Assembly (NCBI GenBank): GCA_012514315.1
Contig: JAAZAN010000242.1
Span: 1-45,995, forward strand
Length of the DNA stretch: 45,995 nt
DNA from: Chloroflexota bacterium
Lineage (GTDB): Bacteria > Chloroflexota > Anaerolineae > B4-G1
Reading direction: 5' to 3'
The notes under the pieces: generated by a model
The model's input: only the letters and a program-made list of their open reading frames with translations
The model's database searches: none
Told to the model about the DNA's origin: nothing
Part shown: one piece after another, positions 32,647 to 42,846 of the stretch
Layout of the letters: each line of letters begins with the position of its first letter
Numbering within the stretch: the first letter of the stretch is position 1
Position numbers and translations under genes: made by a program

Positions 32647-35103
32647 TTGGAAATCGGTAGCGTCCAATCAGTAGATATCGAGCAGGAGATGCGCAGTGCC
32701 TATCTCGATTACGCGATGAGCGTAATCGTGGCGCGCGCTCTGCCCGATGCGCGTGATGGCCTCAAACCTGTTCAGCGGCGCATTCTGTACGCGATGCACG
32801 ATATGGGAATTCGGTCTGACAGCCCCTACAAGAAGTCAGCCCGTATCGTGGGTGAGGTGTTGGGCAAGTATCATCCGCACGGGGATTCGGCTGTCTATGA
32901 GGCTATGGCCCGCATGGCGCAGGATTTTAGCTTGCGCTACCCGTTGGTCGACGGACAGGGAAACTTCGGGTCGGTAGATGGTGACAGCCCTGCAGCCATG
33001 CGTTATACTGAGGCGCGTCTCGGGCGCCCTGCTATGGAGTTGCTGCTCGATATTGAGAAGGATACTGTAGATTGGATTGACAACTTCGACGGAACGCTCC
33101 AGGAACCGGAGGCCTTGCCAGCCCGTCTTCCCAACCTGCTGATCAATGGCTCTTCCGGTATCGCGGTGGGTATGGCCACCAATGTGCCCCCGCACAACAT
33201 CGGCGAGGTGTGCGATGCCCTCTCCTATATCATCGATCGCTGGGATGAGATCGAGGAGATCACTGTGGAGGACTTGATGCAGTTCGTCGAAGGCCCGGAC
33301 TTTCCTACTGGTGGCATCATTGTGGGACGTGAGGGGGTCGTACAGGCTTACGCCACCGGGCGCGGGCGGCTTGTGGTTCGGGCAATGACTCACGTGGAGG
33401 AGATGGCGGGCAACCGCCATCGCATCATTGTCACTGAGCTCCCCTATCAGACCAACAAATCTGCGTTGCTGGAGCGCATTGCGGAGATGGTGCGTTCTGG
33501 TCGCATTGAGGATATATCCGACCTCCGGGATGAGTCTGACCGGCGCGGTATGAGTATTGTCATTGAGTTGAAGCGTGGCGCGCAACCCCGCAAAACCCTC
33601 AACCGCCTGTTCAAGTATACGCCGCTGCAATCGACGTTCGGTGTGCAGTCGTTGGCGCTTGTCAAAGGCGAGCCCAGATTGCTCTCACTCAAGAGGGCAT
33701 TGCAGGTCTATCTGGAGCATCGCCAGGACGTCATTACACGTCGAACGCAATACGAGCTCGAAAAGGCAAGTCACCGCGCCCATATTCTTGAGGGACTCAA
33801 GATCGCGCTGGATCATCTCGACGCTGTCATTCGCACAATCCGCGAGTCCCCTGACGCCGATATCGCCCGACAGCGGCTGATGGAGCGCTTCAAGTTCTCT
33901 GAGGTCCAAGCGCAGGCTATTCTGGATATGCAACTGCGTCGCCTGGCTGCCTTGGAACGTCAGAAGATTGAGGACGAGTACCTGGAGCTGATTCAGCGTA
34001 TCGCCTATCTCGAGGATCTGCTGGCTTCCCCTCGGAAAATACTCTACCTGATCAAGGAGGAGTTGACCGATCTCAAGCGCGTCTATGGTGATGGGCGACG
34101 TACGCGCATCGTTAGCGCCGAGGCTGAGATTGACGAGGAGGACTTGATTGTCGAAGAACAGGTCCTGATCTCAATCACGCAGCGAGGATACATCAAGCGC
34201 GTGCCCGAGGGAACTTACCGGGCCCAGAACCGTGGCGGGCGTGGCGTGATTGGTATGACCACGCGGGATGAAGATGAACTGCTCTATCTGTTCAGCGCCC
34301 ATTCGCTTGACTCGATACTGTTCTTCAGTAATCAGGGCAAGGTCTACCAGGAACGCGTGTATCAGATACCCAATGCGGATCGAACTGCCAAAGGGGCGCT
34401 CTTGGCTGGCATTCTGTCAATCGAAGCCGACGAGCGTATCACGGCGGCCATGGCGATTAGCAGTTTTGAGCAGGAAGGCTACCTGACGCTCATCACCCGC
34501 AATGGCCGAGCCAAGCGAACTGTACTGAGCGAGTTCAGTAGTGTGCGTCCTAGTGGCTTGATCGCGATCAGACTGGATGAGGACGATGAGTTGGCCTGGG
34601 CGCGAATGACTCACGGCGATCAGAACCTGATCATCGTCACTGCCTATGGGCAGGCGCTGCGCTTCTCTGAGGAGACTGTGCGCTCCATGGGCCGCACTGC
34701 CGCTGGGGTCAATGCGATCAGGTTGGATGACGGGGATTACGTGGTTGGTGCGTGCGTTGTTGAACCCGACGCCGATCTTCTCGTTGTGACCAGCAATGGC
34801 TATGGCAAACGCACCTCATTGGATGAGTTCTCTACCAAGGGGCGAAATGGCAAGGGGGTGCGTTGTATTGGCGGAGATCAGGATACCATTGGCGTCGTTG
34901 CAGCTGCTCGCGTTGTCCGCGACTCGGACGAGGTGACTTTCATCTCTACTGGGGGGATGGTGATGCGGATGCGGGTCTCCGACATACCCTCCCTGGGACG
35001 ATCGGCTCGGGGCTCTCGGATTATGCAGCTCAAGAAGGGCGAGGAGCTTACGTCGATGGCTGTATCCGGATCTGAAAACGAACCCCAGGGCTCTGGTGCC
35101 TGA
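32647..35103 (+). CDS. gyrA: DNA gyrase subunit A
   Basis: An 818-residue type IIA topoisomerase A subunit that cuts and rejoins DNA to add negative supercoils. The catalytic Tyr is Y120 in [10 protein letters not shown]. The quinolone region reads [13 protein letters not shown] with S81 and E85, the drug-sensitive type residues. The GyrA box in the C-terminal beta-pinwheel is QNRGGRG (canonical QRRGGRG), which favours GyrA over ParC. The start is TTG, with GGAGG six bases upstream. It is shorter than the E. coli protein (875) and lacks the acidic tail. gyrB is not adjacent. Confidence 0.95.
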   Translation: MEIGSVQSVDIEQEMRSAYLDYAMSVIVARALPDARDGLKPVQRRILYAMHDMGIRSDSPYKKSARIVGEVLGKYHPHGDSAVYEAMARMAQDFSLRYPLVDGQGNFGSVDGDSPAAMRYTEARLGRPAMELLLDIEKDTVDWIDNFDGTLQEPEALPARLPNLLINGSSGIAVGMATNVPPHNIGEVCDALSYIIDRWDEIEEITVEDLMQFVEGPDFPTGGIIVGREGVVQAYATGRGRLVVRAMTHVEEMAGNRHRIIVTELPYQTNKSALLERIAEMVRSGRIEDISDLRDESDRRGMSIVIELKRGAQPRKTLNRLFKYTPLQSTFGVQSLALVKGEPRLLSLKRALQVYLEHRQDVITRRTQYELEKASHRAHILEGLKIALDHLDAVIRTIRESPDADIARQRLMERFKFSEVQAQAILDMQLRRLAALERQKIEDEYLELIQRIAYLEDLLASPRKILYLIKEELTDLKRVYGDGRRTRIVSAEAEIDEEDLIVEEQVLISITQRGYIKRVPEGTYRAQNRGGRGVIGMTTRDEDELLYLFSAHSLDSILFFSNQGKVYQERVYQIPNADRTAKGALLAGILSIEADERITAAMAISSFEQEGYLTLITRNGRAKRTVLSEFSSVRPSGLIAIRLDEDDELAWARMTHGDQNLIIVTAYGQALRFSEETVRSMGRTAAGVNAIRLDDGDYVVGACVVEPDADLLVVTSNGYGKRTSLDEFSTKGRNGKGVRCIGGDQDTIGVVAAARVVRDSDEVTFISTGGMVMRMRVSDIPSLGRSARGSRIMQLKKGEELTSMAVSGSENEPQGSGA

Positions 35104-35114
35104 GGTATTGAGTG

Positions 35115-36479
35115 ATGTGGGATCGAATGCTGGGGCGTGGGGCGGGACAGCTGCTTGCTTTCATGCTGGAACCGGACGCTGACTCTCTGGCGGAGGCGAT
35201 GGTGGCCTTTGCCAACGCCGACGGCGGCACGATCCTGATCGGCGTCGACGAAACGGGGCGTGCGAGTGGCGACGTCTACGCTGACGAGGTGGAGATCGCG
35301 TTGCGAGCGGCTGTACAGCAGTGCCGCCCTGTCGTGGACGCTCGCTGGCATGAGGCCGCCGCTGAGGATGGCTTGGCATTTGCCATTGTCGTGCCGCGCA
35401 GCCCCGAGCTTCACAGCCTGGTCGATGGACGGGTGCTCATCCGTGCGGGTACGGACAACCGGCCGTTGAGCGGCGGCGAGATTCGCCAGCTGGCAGCCAC
35501 CAAATCCACAGGCGATTTCGAGGCTGAGATCGCGCCGGGCGCCCACCGTGACGATCTGGATGCTGACACGATCCAGGAGTTCCTCAGACACTGGCAGGAG
35601 CGCCAGCATCGAGAGTGGACCCGTTCCATCGATGAGCTCCTGGTCGAAGCGGGCGCGTTGGATGAACAGGGGCGTCCCACAGTGGCCGGTGTGCTGCTGT
35701 TTGCGCGCAACCCACAGGCATTTATGCCTCAGAGCGGGCTCACGTTCGTGAAGTTCCTGGGAAAGGTTCCACAGGGAGAGGCGGGGCAGCCGGGGTATGG
35801 GCGTCGTGAGGAGATCGGCGGCCCTCTGGCGCGCATTATCCAGCGGACCTGGGAGCTTACTGGTGAGGAGATGCGCACAGGCGCCGTAGTCACCGGCCTT
35901 GAGCGCCGGGAACGCACTGAGTACCCGATAGCCGCCGTGCGAGAAGCGCTGGTCAACGCAGTGGCTCATCGGGACTATCGTCTGGGTGGGCGGCGCATTG
36001 AAGTGCGGATGTTCGAAGACCGAATGGAGATCACCAGTCCGGGAGGGCTGCCGGGCTATATCACCGTTGACAACATCGTCGAGGAACACTTCTCGCGCAA
36101 TCCGCGCCTGGTCGCCGGCTTGTATCAGTGGGGTTACATTGAGGAGCTCGGACTGGGCGTTGACTTGATGATTGAAGAGATGGTTCAGGCTGGCCATCCG
36201 CCGCCCAAGTTCCGCGACACGCCGTTTGCCTTCACGGTGACACTCTACAACGTGCGTGAACGTCTGCCGACGCCCGCTTGGGCGCGCACGATGAACGAGC
36301 GACAGGCCCGCGCATTGACCTACCTTCAGGAGCATGGGCGAATCACCAACCGGGAATATCGTGAGTTCTGCCCCGATGTGAGCCCTGAGACGCTTCGGCT
36401 GGATCTCGCTGAGCTGGTCGATCGGGGTGTCTTGCTCAAGATCGGTGACAAGAAGGGGACGTACTACATTCTCAAGTGA
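35115..36479 (+). CDS. AlbA_2/Schlafen-type ATP-binding transcriptional regulator
   Basis: A 454-residue regulator, with a GTG three bases upstream as an alternative start. Residues about 15-125 are an AlbA_2 (divergent AAA_4/Schlafen-like) domain with MVAFANADGGTILIGVDETG. Residues about 270-385 resemble the C-terminal HATPase_c_4 domain, with YPIAAVREALVNAVAHRDY and GYIEELGLGVDLM. A winged helix ends the protein (TNREYREFCPDVSPETLRLDLAELV). Such proteins act in DNA binding, often near stress or defence genes. It begins 11 bases after gyrA and is in the same operon. Confidence 0.85.
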   Translation: MWDRMLGRGAGQLLAFMLEPDADSLAEAMVAFANADGGTILIGVDETGRASGDVYADEVEIALRAAVQQCRPVVDARWHEAAAEDGLAFAIVVPRSPELHSLVDGRVLIRAGTDNRPLSGGEIRQLAATKSTGDFEAEIAPGAHRDDLDADTIQEFLRHWQERQHREWTRSIDELLVEAGALDEQGRPTVAGVLLFARNPQAFMPQSGLTFVKFLGKVPQGEAGQPGYGRREEIGGPLARIIQRTWELTGEEMRTGAVVTGLERRERTEYPIAAVREALVNAVAHRDYRLGGRRIEVRMFEDRMEITSPGGLPGYITVDNIVEEHFSRNPRLVAGLYQWGYIEELGLGVDLMIEEMVQAGHPPPKFRDTPFAFTVTLYNVRERLPTPAWARTMNERQARALTYLQEHGRITNREYREFCPDVSPETLRLDLAELVDRGVLLKIGDKKGTYYILK

Positions 36480-36763
36480 GACCCATCCGCGAGACGATGT
36501 GTTCCGTTGAGCGCGTCTGCATGCCAGAACCGCCGGGTGTCGACGCAGTCCAGCTCAGCCTTCTCTCTGCGGAGCGTGCGGCGCTCGGACAACACACTGT
36601 CATTGTTTCCAGACTCCTCCCCATGCCCCGTTCATACCTGATCCAATGGGCAGGTGCCACACCCCTGCGGCGCCAGATGGGGACCGATGATGTTCGCGCC
36701 ATACGGGGAGGCGGGATCGAGGTGGTCCGGTGGTCAGTGGAGGGGGCGAAGGGGCTGTGGTGA
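36476..36763 (+). CDS. Small uncharacterised protein
   Basis: A 95-residue frame starting at GTG 36476, which overlaps the previous stop as GTGA, and ending with TGA at 36761-36763 that overlaps the next start in the same way. These two matching overlaps are the main evidence that it is a gene. The sequence is not recognised; it includes HTVIVSRLLPMPRSYLIQWAG and has no membrane segment. Composition is ordinary for the window. Confidence 0.5.
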   Translation: MRPIRETMCSVERVCMPEPPGVDAVQLSLLSAERAALGQHTVIVSRLLPMPRSYLIQWAGATPLRRQMGTDDVRAIRGGGIEVVRWSVEGAKGLW

Positions 36764-37197
36764 CCGCCAAAGAAACGAGACCGGAACGGTTGGGCTTCGA
36801 TCGTGGACTGAAGAGGATAGTTATCTCTACGGCCTTCATTCTGGTTCTGATGCTGGTCAACCTGGCTCGTGCGATGGTTGCGGGACTGTACTCGGTTCGC
36901 CTGCCTGATCTTCCAATGTCTGTCAGTTGGGCGTATCTGGTGGCCAGAGGCCTCTTCTGGAGCCTGGCGTTTGGACTGTGTGCGTGGGGGCTTGTCCGTT
37001 TCCGTCCATGGGGACGGGTAGTCTTGGTGTTGGCCGTGCATCTGTGGGTGCTCAATGGATGGCTTGACCGCATCCTGTGGCAGCTTGCCAGTTACGCGCG
37101 CCAGGCCGGGTTACGCGATCTTGTGGTGAGTGCCTCCGTCATACTCATTGTTTGGGGTATCTATCTCTGGACAAAGACGGAAAAAGTGCTAGAATAA
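36760..37197 (+). CDS. Four-helix membrane protein of unknown function
   Basis: A 145-residue protein with four hydrophobic helices, near residues 20-45, 60-80, 85-107 and 115-138 (for example VISTAFILVLMLVNLA and LVVSASVILIVWGIYLW). The GTG start at 36760 overlaps the upstream stop, and AAGGGG lies five bases before it; an in-frame start at 36730 is possible. I do not recognise the family. It closes the gyrA-linked gene string. Confidence 0.6.
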   Translation: MTAKETRPERLGFDRGLKRIVISTAFILVLMLVNLARAMVAGLYSVRLPDLPMSVSWAYLVARGLFWSLAFGLCAWGLVRFRPWGRVVLVLAVHLWVLNGWLDRILWQLASYARQAGLRDLVVSASVILIVWGIYLWTKTEKVLE

Positions 37198-37362
37198 CAC
37201 TCAGCAAAACCTTGGCGCATTCTGACAGACGTGATGCGATCTGGATCGCCTGGACAGGATTCTCAAGTCTCACCGATGATGTGGTTCATGACCGAATGGA
37301 CGGGAATCCGGTGGAACCTGGTTCTGAACAATCTGTTTGGGCAGCACGTGATTCGAATAGAT
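37198..37362 (+). other. Intergenic region before the efflux operon
   Basis: This stretch after the small membrane gene shows no convincing gene and only short inverted repeats such as GAACC-TGGTTC. It runs into the long hairpin at 37363-37408. No clear promoter for the efflux operon was found. Confidence 0.35.
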
Positions 37363-37408
37363 GGCGTTTCAGACTCCTGACGTTATGTTGTCAGGGACGT
37401 GAAACGCC
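37363..37408 (+). terminator. Two-tier stem-loop, terminator- or attenuator-like
   Basis: An outer perfect stem GGCGTTTCA/TGAAACGCC (nine pairs) and an inner perfect stem CCTGAC/GTCAGG (six pairs) flank an eight-base loop, separated by a symmetric 4x4 internal loop. It is followed by TTGTGTC, a poor T tract. It sits 165 bases after one gene string and 62 bases before the efflux adaptor gene. Confidence 0.5.
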
Positions 37409-37470
37409 TTGTGTCATGTGAGCGCCTGAGTTCGAAAGTTGCGAATGGATGGAAGGAGTCGACTGATACT

Positions 37471-38820
37471 ATGATGCACCGATCTAAGCTAGTTGCTGTC
37501 CTGTTGCTCGCTATCATCGCGGTCGGTGGCTGCTCCGGCCGGCAGTCTGCACCGAGTAGCGATGCGACGCCAACCCCAATTCCGACTCCTATTGTGCCGA
37601 GTAGGCCTATCTACGAGGTGCAGCAAGGGGAAGTGGTCAAGACCGTCCAGTTCACGGGGCGTATTGCGCCGGAAGTGGAACAGCCGCTGTTCTTCAGAAC
37701 GGGCGGCTATGTTGGCTTTGTGTACGTGAAACGCAACGACTGGGTGGAGGCTGGCGACATTATCGCTGAGCTTGAGGTGACTGACCTGAAGAACCAGCTC
37801 GCGCAGGCTGAGGCAGCCCTCGAGTCTGTGTTGGCCAGCAATGAGCAACGGGTCGCTGAGGCCGAAGCGAGTCTAGAGACCGCCGAGCTGAACCTGGCGA
37901 AACTCAGGGTTCAGGACCCAGGGCCACAAATGGTCCAGATGGATATCGCGCTCGAACGGGCTCGAACTGCCCTGGCCGATGCTCAGAAGGCCTACCAGGA
38001 CGCAGAGAACCGGCCCTGGGAGTGGAAATATGACCACGTGAAGGAAGCGTACACGCGCGCTTTGCGTGATGCGGAGCTGAATCTGCAGGGTACCGAGGCT
38101 CAGTACCAGCAGGTTAAGCAGGACCAGGCCGCACACTACTACGATATCCAGATTCAGGAGCAGGCCGTGGAGCTTGCCCGTATGCATCTTGAGCAGATTC
38201 AGTCCGGTCTGGATATCCAGGAGATGCAGTTGACTGTTCAGCGGCTGCAGGCCCAATTGGATGACGCACGGCTGACGGCGCCGTTCGATGGCCAGGTGCT
38301 CTCGCTGAGTATCTCCGAGGGTAGGTCGGTGGAGGCCTATCGTCCTGTGGCCGTGGTGGCCGACCCCTCTAAGTTGGAGATCAGTGCAGATCTGACGGAT
38401 CGTGTCTTGACCGACCTGGCCGAGGGTATGCCGGTGACTGCGGCGTTGGTCAGTCGGCCCGATGCGGAGTTCTCTGGCGAGATCCGCCGTCTGCCATATC
38501 CCTACGGCGGTGGTGGACGCCAGACGGCCAGTTCCACTGAGGATGAGGATAAGTCCACCCGTGTGTCCATTGACCCTGAGGGCGCCACGGCTGGCTACGA
38601 GCAGGGCGATTTGGTCCGCGTGACAGTTGTCTTGGAACGCAAGGACAATGTCCTCTGGCTGCCTCCGCAGGCCATCCGCACCTTCGAGGGACGGAAGTTC
38701 GTGGTGATCCAGGAGGGAGATGCACAGCGCCGTGTCGATGTTAAGGTCGGCATTGAGAGCGAGGATCGTGTTGAGATACTGGAGGGCCTGACCCTGGGAC
38801 AGGTCATCATAGGTCAGTAA
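37471..38820 (+). CDS. Efflux adaptor lipoprotein (membrane fusion protein, MacA/HlyD-like)
   Basis: A 449-residue membrane fusion protein. The signal is MMHRSKLVAVLLLAIIAVGGCSG with the lipobox Cys at residue 22, followed by a Pro/Thr-rich linker. A first biotinyl-lipoyl half (VGFVYVKRNDWVEAGDIIAELE), a long alpha-helical hairpin rich in Ala/Glu/Gln heptads, the second lipoyl half (LTAPFDGQVLSLSISEGRSV) and beta-barrel domains follow in order. Such adaptors link FtsX-type permeases to extracytoplasmic export. ATG at 37471 (or 37474) fits the signal peptide; GGAAGGAG is 12 bases away, a little far. First gene of a four-gene efflux operon. Confidence 0.88.
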   Translation: MMHRSKLVAVLLLAIIAVGGCSGRQSAPSSDATPTPIPTPIVPSRPIYEVQQGEVVKTVQFTGRIAPEVEQPLFFRTGGYVGFVYVKRNDWVEAGDIIAELEVTDLKNQLAQAEAALESVLASNEQRVAEAEASLETAELNLAKLRVQDPGPQMVQMDIALERARTALADAQKAYQDAENRPWEWKYDHVKEAYTRALRDAELNLQGTEAQYQQVKQDQAAHYYDIQIQEQAVELARMHLEQIQSGLDIQEMQLTVQRLQAQLDDARLTAPFDGQVLSLSISEGRSVEAYRPVAVVADPSKLEISADLTDRVLTDLAEGMPVTAALVSRPDAEFSGEIRRLPYPYGGGGRQTASSTEDEDKSTRVSIDPEGATAGYEQGDLVRVTVVLERKDNVLWLPPQAIRTFEGRKFVVIQEGDAQRRVDVKVGIESEDRVEILEGLTLGQVIIGQ

Positions 38821-38833
38821 GGGCAATGGCTGT

Positions 38834-41758
38834 ATGAGTATACTACTTCGAGCTTGGGCCATCTTCGTGGTGGCTGCCAAGCGCTTGATATCTCAGCGCT
38901 GGCTCGCGATCGCGACCGCACTGGGCTTGCTCATTTCCGTAGCATTGACGCTCAGCGTCCCGTTGTATGCTGACGCCGTCTATTATCGAGTGCTGCGGGA
39001 GGAGCTGACTCAGGCGCCCTCTGGCGAACAGATCACGCGCCCCCCCTTCGCGTTCATGTTCCGCTACATCGGCGCCTGGGCTGGCTCCAAGGACTGGGAG
39101 GATGTTCAGGCTGCGGACACCTATCTGTCCAATGTGGCGGGCCCGAGCCTGGGGCTGCCGCAATACGGGCTGGTGCGCTACTTCAAGACGGATAACTTCC
39201 AGGTCTTCCCTCAGGAGGATATCGCCTACGCTACGGTGAAGGACCCCCTGACCTGGGCGAGCTTCGCCTTCATCAGCGACCTGCATGATCACATCAATCT
39301 GCTCGAAGGAAGCTTCCCCACAGTCGCAGCCTCCGCCCAGGATAGCACGGTCGAGGTGATGATTAGCGAGGCGATCGCTTTCGATTTGGGTCTCCAGGTC
39401 GGTGAGGAATACGTAGCGTTTGCCCGCCGCAGAACGGGGGATGCCTATCGGAACATCCAGATTCCGATCAGAATTGCGGGCGTGTGGCAGGCCACGGATC
39501 CCACAGAGGAATTCTGGTTCTATACTCCTCAGGCCTTCAAGGACGTCTTTTTCGTGCCTGAGGAGACCTTTATGGGCCGGCTCAGCCCTTACATGGATGA
39601 TGAGGTCTACCTGGGTCTGTGGTACCTGCTGATGGACGGCTCGGATGTGCACTCGAGTGAAGTGCTCCCCATGTTGGGACGCACCAACGCTGTGCAGCAG
39701 CGTGCGGCGGCGCTCTTGCCTGACCTCAGGCTGGATGTGTCGCCTGTGGATGCACTTCGGCGATACTGGCAGTCGGCGCGTTTGCTTACTGTCTTGCTGT
39801 ATGCCTTCAGCGTACCAATCGTTGGCCTGATTCTGGCGTTCATCGGTCTGGTCGTTGGCCTGTCCGTGTCTCGACAGCGCAACGAGATCGCGGTCCTGCG
39901 CAGCCGAGGCGCCACTGCGCTTCAGGTGATTGGCATTGCGACGCTCGAGGGGCTGTTACTGGGATTCGTCGCCCTCGTGCTCGGAGCGCCGGTTGGCGCG
40001 GGTATCGCTCAGGTTATCGGTAAGGCGCGGAGTTTCCTCGACTTCGGGTTACAGTCTGATTTGCGTGTTGGCGTCACTATGCAGACCTTGTACTTCGGTC
40101 TGGCTGCTGTGGGTCTTGCTCTGGTCGCTCAGGTCGTGCCCACGATTGGTGCTGCGACCCACACGATCGTGACGTACAAGCAGGACCGGGCGCGTTCTAT
40201 GCGAGCGCCCTGGTGGCAGCGCGCGTGGCTCGACGTGCTGTTGCTGATCCCTGCCGCATATGGCGCCTACATGCTTCGGCAACAGGGGACCATCGCGATG
40301 CCTATCGGTGAGGGGGGGGGCATTGGTGATCCTTTCCAGAACCCGCTCCTGTTCCTCGTGCCGGCCCTCGGTATCTTTGCCCTGACTCTGTTTGTCTTGC
40401 GGATTCTGCCGCTCATCATGTCTCTCGTGGCGTGGATCACTGCGCATCTGAACGGAACTGCGATGCTCATGGCATCGCGGCAACTGGCACGTACGCCTAG
40501 TTTCTATGCTGCACCGCTGATGCTCTTGACGTTGACGGTGAGTCTGTCGACTTATACAGCCTCTTTGGCCCGGACGCTGGACTCTCACCTCTACTCTCAA
40601 ACCTACTACCGGTACGGGGCGGATATGGCCCTGGTGGAATCGGGTGAGAGCACTGAGACGACAGGCGGGCCCCCTGGGGGAATGAGCATGGGCGCGGGGG
40701 CGCAGGAGGAAACGACGCAGTCTACGACAACGGAAGACCCCGGGCCACGCTGGTTGTTCCTGCCGGTGTCCGAGCATCTCAAGGTATCCGGTGTTGACGC
40801 AGCGGCTCGGGTCGGCCGATACACGGCCAGCAGTCGCTTGAGTGGCGGAATTCAGGAAGGTGTGTTCATCGGGGTGGATCGTGTCGATTTCTCCCAGGTG
40901 TCCTACTGGCGTCATGATTTCGCCACATACAGCCTGGGTGCTCTGATGAACGGTTTGGCGCTCGAGAACGATGGGGTGTTGGTGCCCCGCAGCTACGCGG
41001 CGCAGCATTCCGTGAGAATTGGCGATACGTTCCGTCTGCGCGTGAACACGTATGGCCAGAGCACCGAGTGGGATGTCAAGATTGTGGGATACATCGATAT
41101 GTTCCCCACCTGGTACCCGACGCGCGATGGCCCGCTGTTCGTTGGTAACCTGGAAACCCTGTTCGAGCGGGCAGGCGGTCAGTATCCCTATGACGTATGG
41201 GTGAATACCCCCCCAGATGCGGACTATGAACGGATCGTGAGCGACGTCCGCAAACTCGGCCTGGCCGTGATTGACTGGAGGGCGCCACTGCTCGACGTAG
41301 CCAGGGAACAGAGACGCCCTGAACGTCAGGGGCTCTTCGGTGTGCTCTCGGTAGGATTCCTTGCGGCAGCGCTGCTGACCGTACTCGGATTCCTGCTCTA
41401 CGCTTTCTTCTCGTTCCGGCGTCGCTTCATCGAGTTAGGTATCCTGCGCGCTATCGGTCTGTCGGCGCGACAGATGACATCCTTCCTTGCTTGGGAATTG
41501 GCTTTTCTGATCCTGGTGGGCCTGGGCATTGGTACTGTACTGGGCGTCGAGGCCAGTCGCCTCTTCATCCCGTACTTGCAGGTCGGAACAGGTCCTATGG
41601 CGCAGACTCCTCCCTTCGTGGTGGAAATTGCCTGGCCCGCGATTATCCAGATCTACATCCTGTTCGGGTTATTGTTCGTCGTCGCGTTGGGTGTGTTGGC
41701 TGCCTTGCTCCTGCGCATGAAGATCTTCCAGGCGGTCAAGTTGGGAGAGACAGCGTAA
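38834..41758 (+). CDS. FtsX/MacB-family ABC transporter permease
   Basis: A 974-residue inner-membrane permease with two FtsX units. The first helix is near residues 18-40. The first FtsX core is about 320-450 (IVGLILAFIGLVVGLSVSRQRNEIAVLRSRGAT) and the second about 840-970 (FFSFRRRFIELGILRAIGLSARQM). Large extracytoplasmic domains lie between. A Gly/Met/Thr-rich insert (GGPPGGMSMGAGAQEETT) sits near residue 620. Unlike MacB it has no ATPase domain; two separate ATPases follow. Its TAA overlaps the next ATG (TAATG). Confidence 0.9.
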   Translation: MSILLRAWAIFVVAAKRLISQRWLAIATALGLLISVALTLSVPLYADAVYYRVLREELTQAPSGEQITRPPFAFMFRYIGAWAGSKDWEDVQAADTYLSNVAGPSLGLPQYGLVRYFKTDNFQVFPQEDIAYATVKDPLTWASFAFISDLHDHINLLEGSFPTVAASAQDSTVEVMISEAIAFDLGLQVGEEYVAFARRRTGDAYRNIQIPIRIAGVWQATDPTEEFWFYTPQAFKDVFFVPEETFMGRLSPYMDDEVYLGLWYLLMDGSDVHSSEVLPMLGRTNAVQQRAAALLPDLRLDVSPVDALRRYWQSARLLTVLLYAFSVPIVGLILAFIGLVVGLSVSRQRNEIAVLRSRGATALQVIGIATLEGLLLGFVALVLGAPVGAGIAQVIGKARSFLDFGLQSDLRVGVTMQTLYFGLAAVGLALVAQVVPTIGAATHTIVTYKQDRARSMRAPWWQRAWLDVLLLIPAAYGAYMLRQQGTIAMPIGEGGGIGDPFQNPLLFLVPALGIFALTLFVLRILPLIMSLVAWITAHLNGTAMLMASRQLARTPSFYAAPLMLLTLTVSLSTYTASLARTLDSHLYSQTYYRYGADMALVESGESTETTGGPPGGMSMGAGAQEETTQSTTTEDPGPRWLFLPVSEHLKVSGVDAAARVGRYTASSRLSGGIQEGVFIGVDRVDFSQVSYWRHDFATYSLGALMNGLALENDGVLVPRSYAAQHSVRIGDTFRLRVNTYGQSTEWDVKIVGYIDMFPTWYPTRDGPLFVGNLETLFERAGGQYPYDVWVNTPPDADYERIVSDVRKLGLAVIDWRAPLLDVAREQRRPERQGLFGVLSVGFLAAALLTVLGFLLYAFFSFRRRFIELGILRAIGLSARQMTSFLAWELAFLILVGLGIGTVLGVEASRLFIPYLQVGTGPMAQTPPFVVEIAWPAIIQIYILFGLLFVVALGVLAALLLRMKIFQAVKLGETA

Positions 41759-42846
41759 TGGCACAAGAACCTTTCATTGTCTGTGACAACCTGGTCAAGA
41801 TCTACAAGGTCGCGGATCTGGAGACAGTGGCCCTGCAGGGGCTTGATCTCATTGTCAGCCCTGGCGAGCTGATGGGCATCGTGGGACCGAGCGGTAGCGG
41901 CAAGTCTTCTCTGATGAATATCCTCGGTGGACTGGCACGGCCCTCCGCTGGCCGGGTATGGGTCGATGGACGTGATCTTCTGAAGATGTCCGACGCTGCC
42001 CTCAACCGGTACCGTAGGGACAAGGTGGGCTTCGTCTGGCAACAGGGCAGCCGCAATCTGGTCTCGTATCTGACTGCCATTGAGAACGTGGAATTGCCCA
42101 TGATCCTGGCCGGGCAAGGGGGACGACAGGCCCGCGAGTATGCTCAAGAGCTGCTTGAGATCGTCGGGTTGGCTGAACGGAGTCACCATTACCTGGGCCA
42201 GATGTCCGGTGGTGAACAGCAGCGTGTCGCGATCGCGGTGGCGTTGGCGAACCGTCCCACGCTGCTGTTGGCGGATGAACCCACCGGTGAGGTCGACTCC
42301 GCCACTGCCTTGACGATCTACGAGATGTTCCGACGTCTCAATAGCGAGTTCAGTCTCACTACGCTGATCGTCAGCCACGATCCTGGGATCGCTCGGCATG
42401 TCGACAGGGTGGTCGCCATTCGTGACGGAAAGCCTGCTGCCGAGACGGTGCGGCAGTCGGTCGTGAGTGCGACAGTATCCACAGATGACTCCGGTCAGAT
42501 CGAGGAACAGGTCGAGGAGGTCTTCGAGGAGCTGGTAGTACTCGACTCAGCGGGACGCCTTCAGATATCGAGGGATTATCTCGACTACTTCGGGATCAAA
42601 GGAAGAGTGCGGCTGGAGCTGACTGAGGAGGGCATTTTGATTCGACCCGCCCCACAGTCTGCCAATGCACAGGATACAACCAAAGCCCCGGCCGACTTCA
42701 TCCCCAGTGCTTTGCAGGGCCAGAGTCAGTTGTTCAACAAACTGCGCTCGGGACTCAGTGGCGTGTTCTCGGCGTCCGGTGGGCGCGGGCTGGCGGGACG
42801 GCTCAGGGGCAAGCAGCGTGAAAGCACGCACGAGGGGGAATCGTGA
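41758..42846 (+). CDS. ABC transporter ATPase with an AbrB-like C-terminal extension
   Basis: A 362-residue LolD/MacB-type ATPase. Walker A is GPSGSGKSS, the signature is [16 protein letters not shown], and Walker B is [12 protein letters not shown]. The ABC domain ends near residue 228. The extra 130 residues contain [20 protein letters not shown] and [15 protein letters not shown], which fit the swapped-hairpin SpoVT/AbrB pattern (GRxxIPxxxxxxLGI...), then a Gly/Arg-rich tail. The extension may mediate pairing or regulation (inference). ATG at 41758 is fixed by the TAATG overlap with the permease gene. Confidence 0.9.
   Translation: MAQEPFIVCDNLVKIYKVADLETVALQGLDLIVSPGELMGIVGPSGSGKSSLMNILGGLARPSAGRVWVDGRDLLKMSDAALNRYRRDKVGFVWQQGSRNLVSYLTAIENVELPMILAGQGGRQAREYAQELLEIVGLAERSHHYLGQMSGGEQQRVAIAVALANRPTLLLADEPTGEVDSATALTIYEMFRRLNSEFSLTTLIVSHDPGIARHVDRVVAIRDGKPAAETVRQSVVSATVSTDDSGQIEEQVEEVFEELVVLDSAGRLQISRDYLDYFGIKGRVRLELTEEGILIRPAPQSANAQDTTKAPADFIPSALQGQSQLFNKLRSGLSGVFSASGGRGLAGRLRGKQRESTHEGES

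Noticed and set aside
37873-38880. 335-codon minus-strand frame opposite the efflux adaptor gene
   Set aside because: Leu-rich antisense shadow of the coiled-coil region; no start signals or known motifs.
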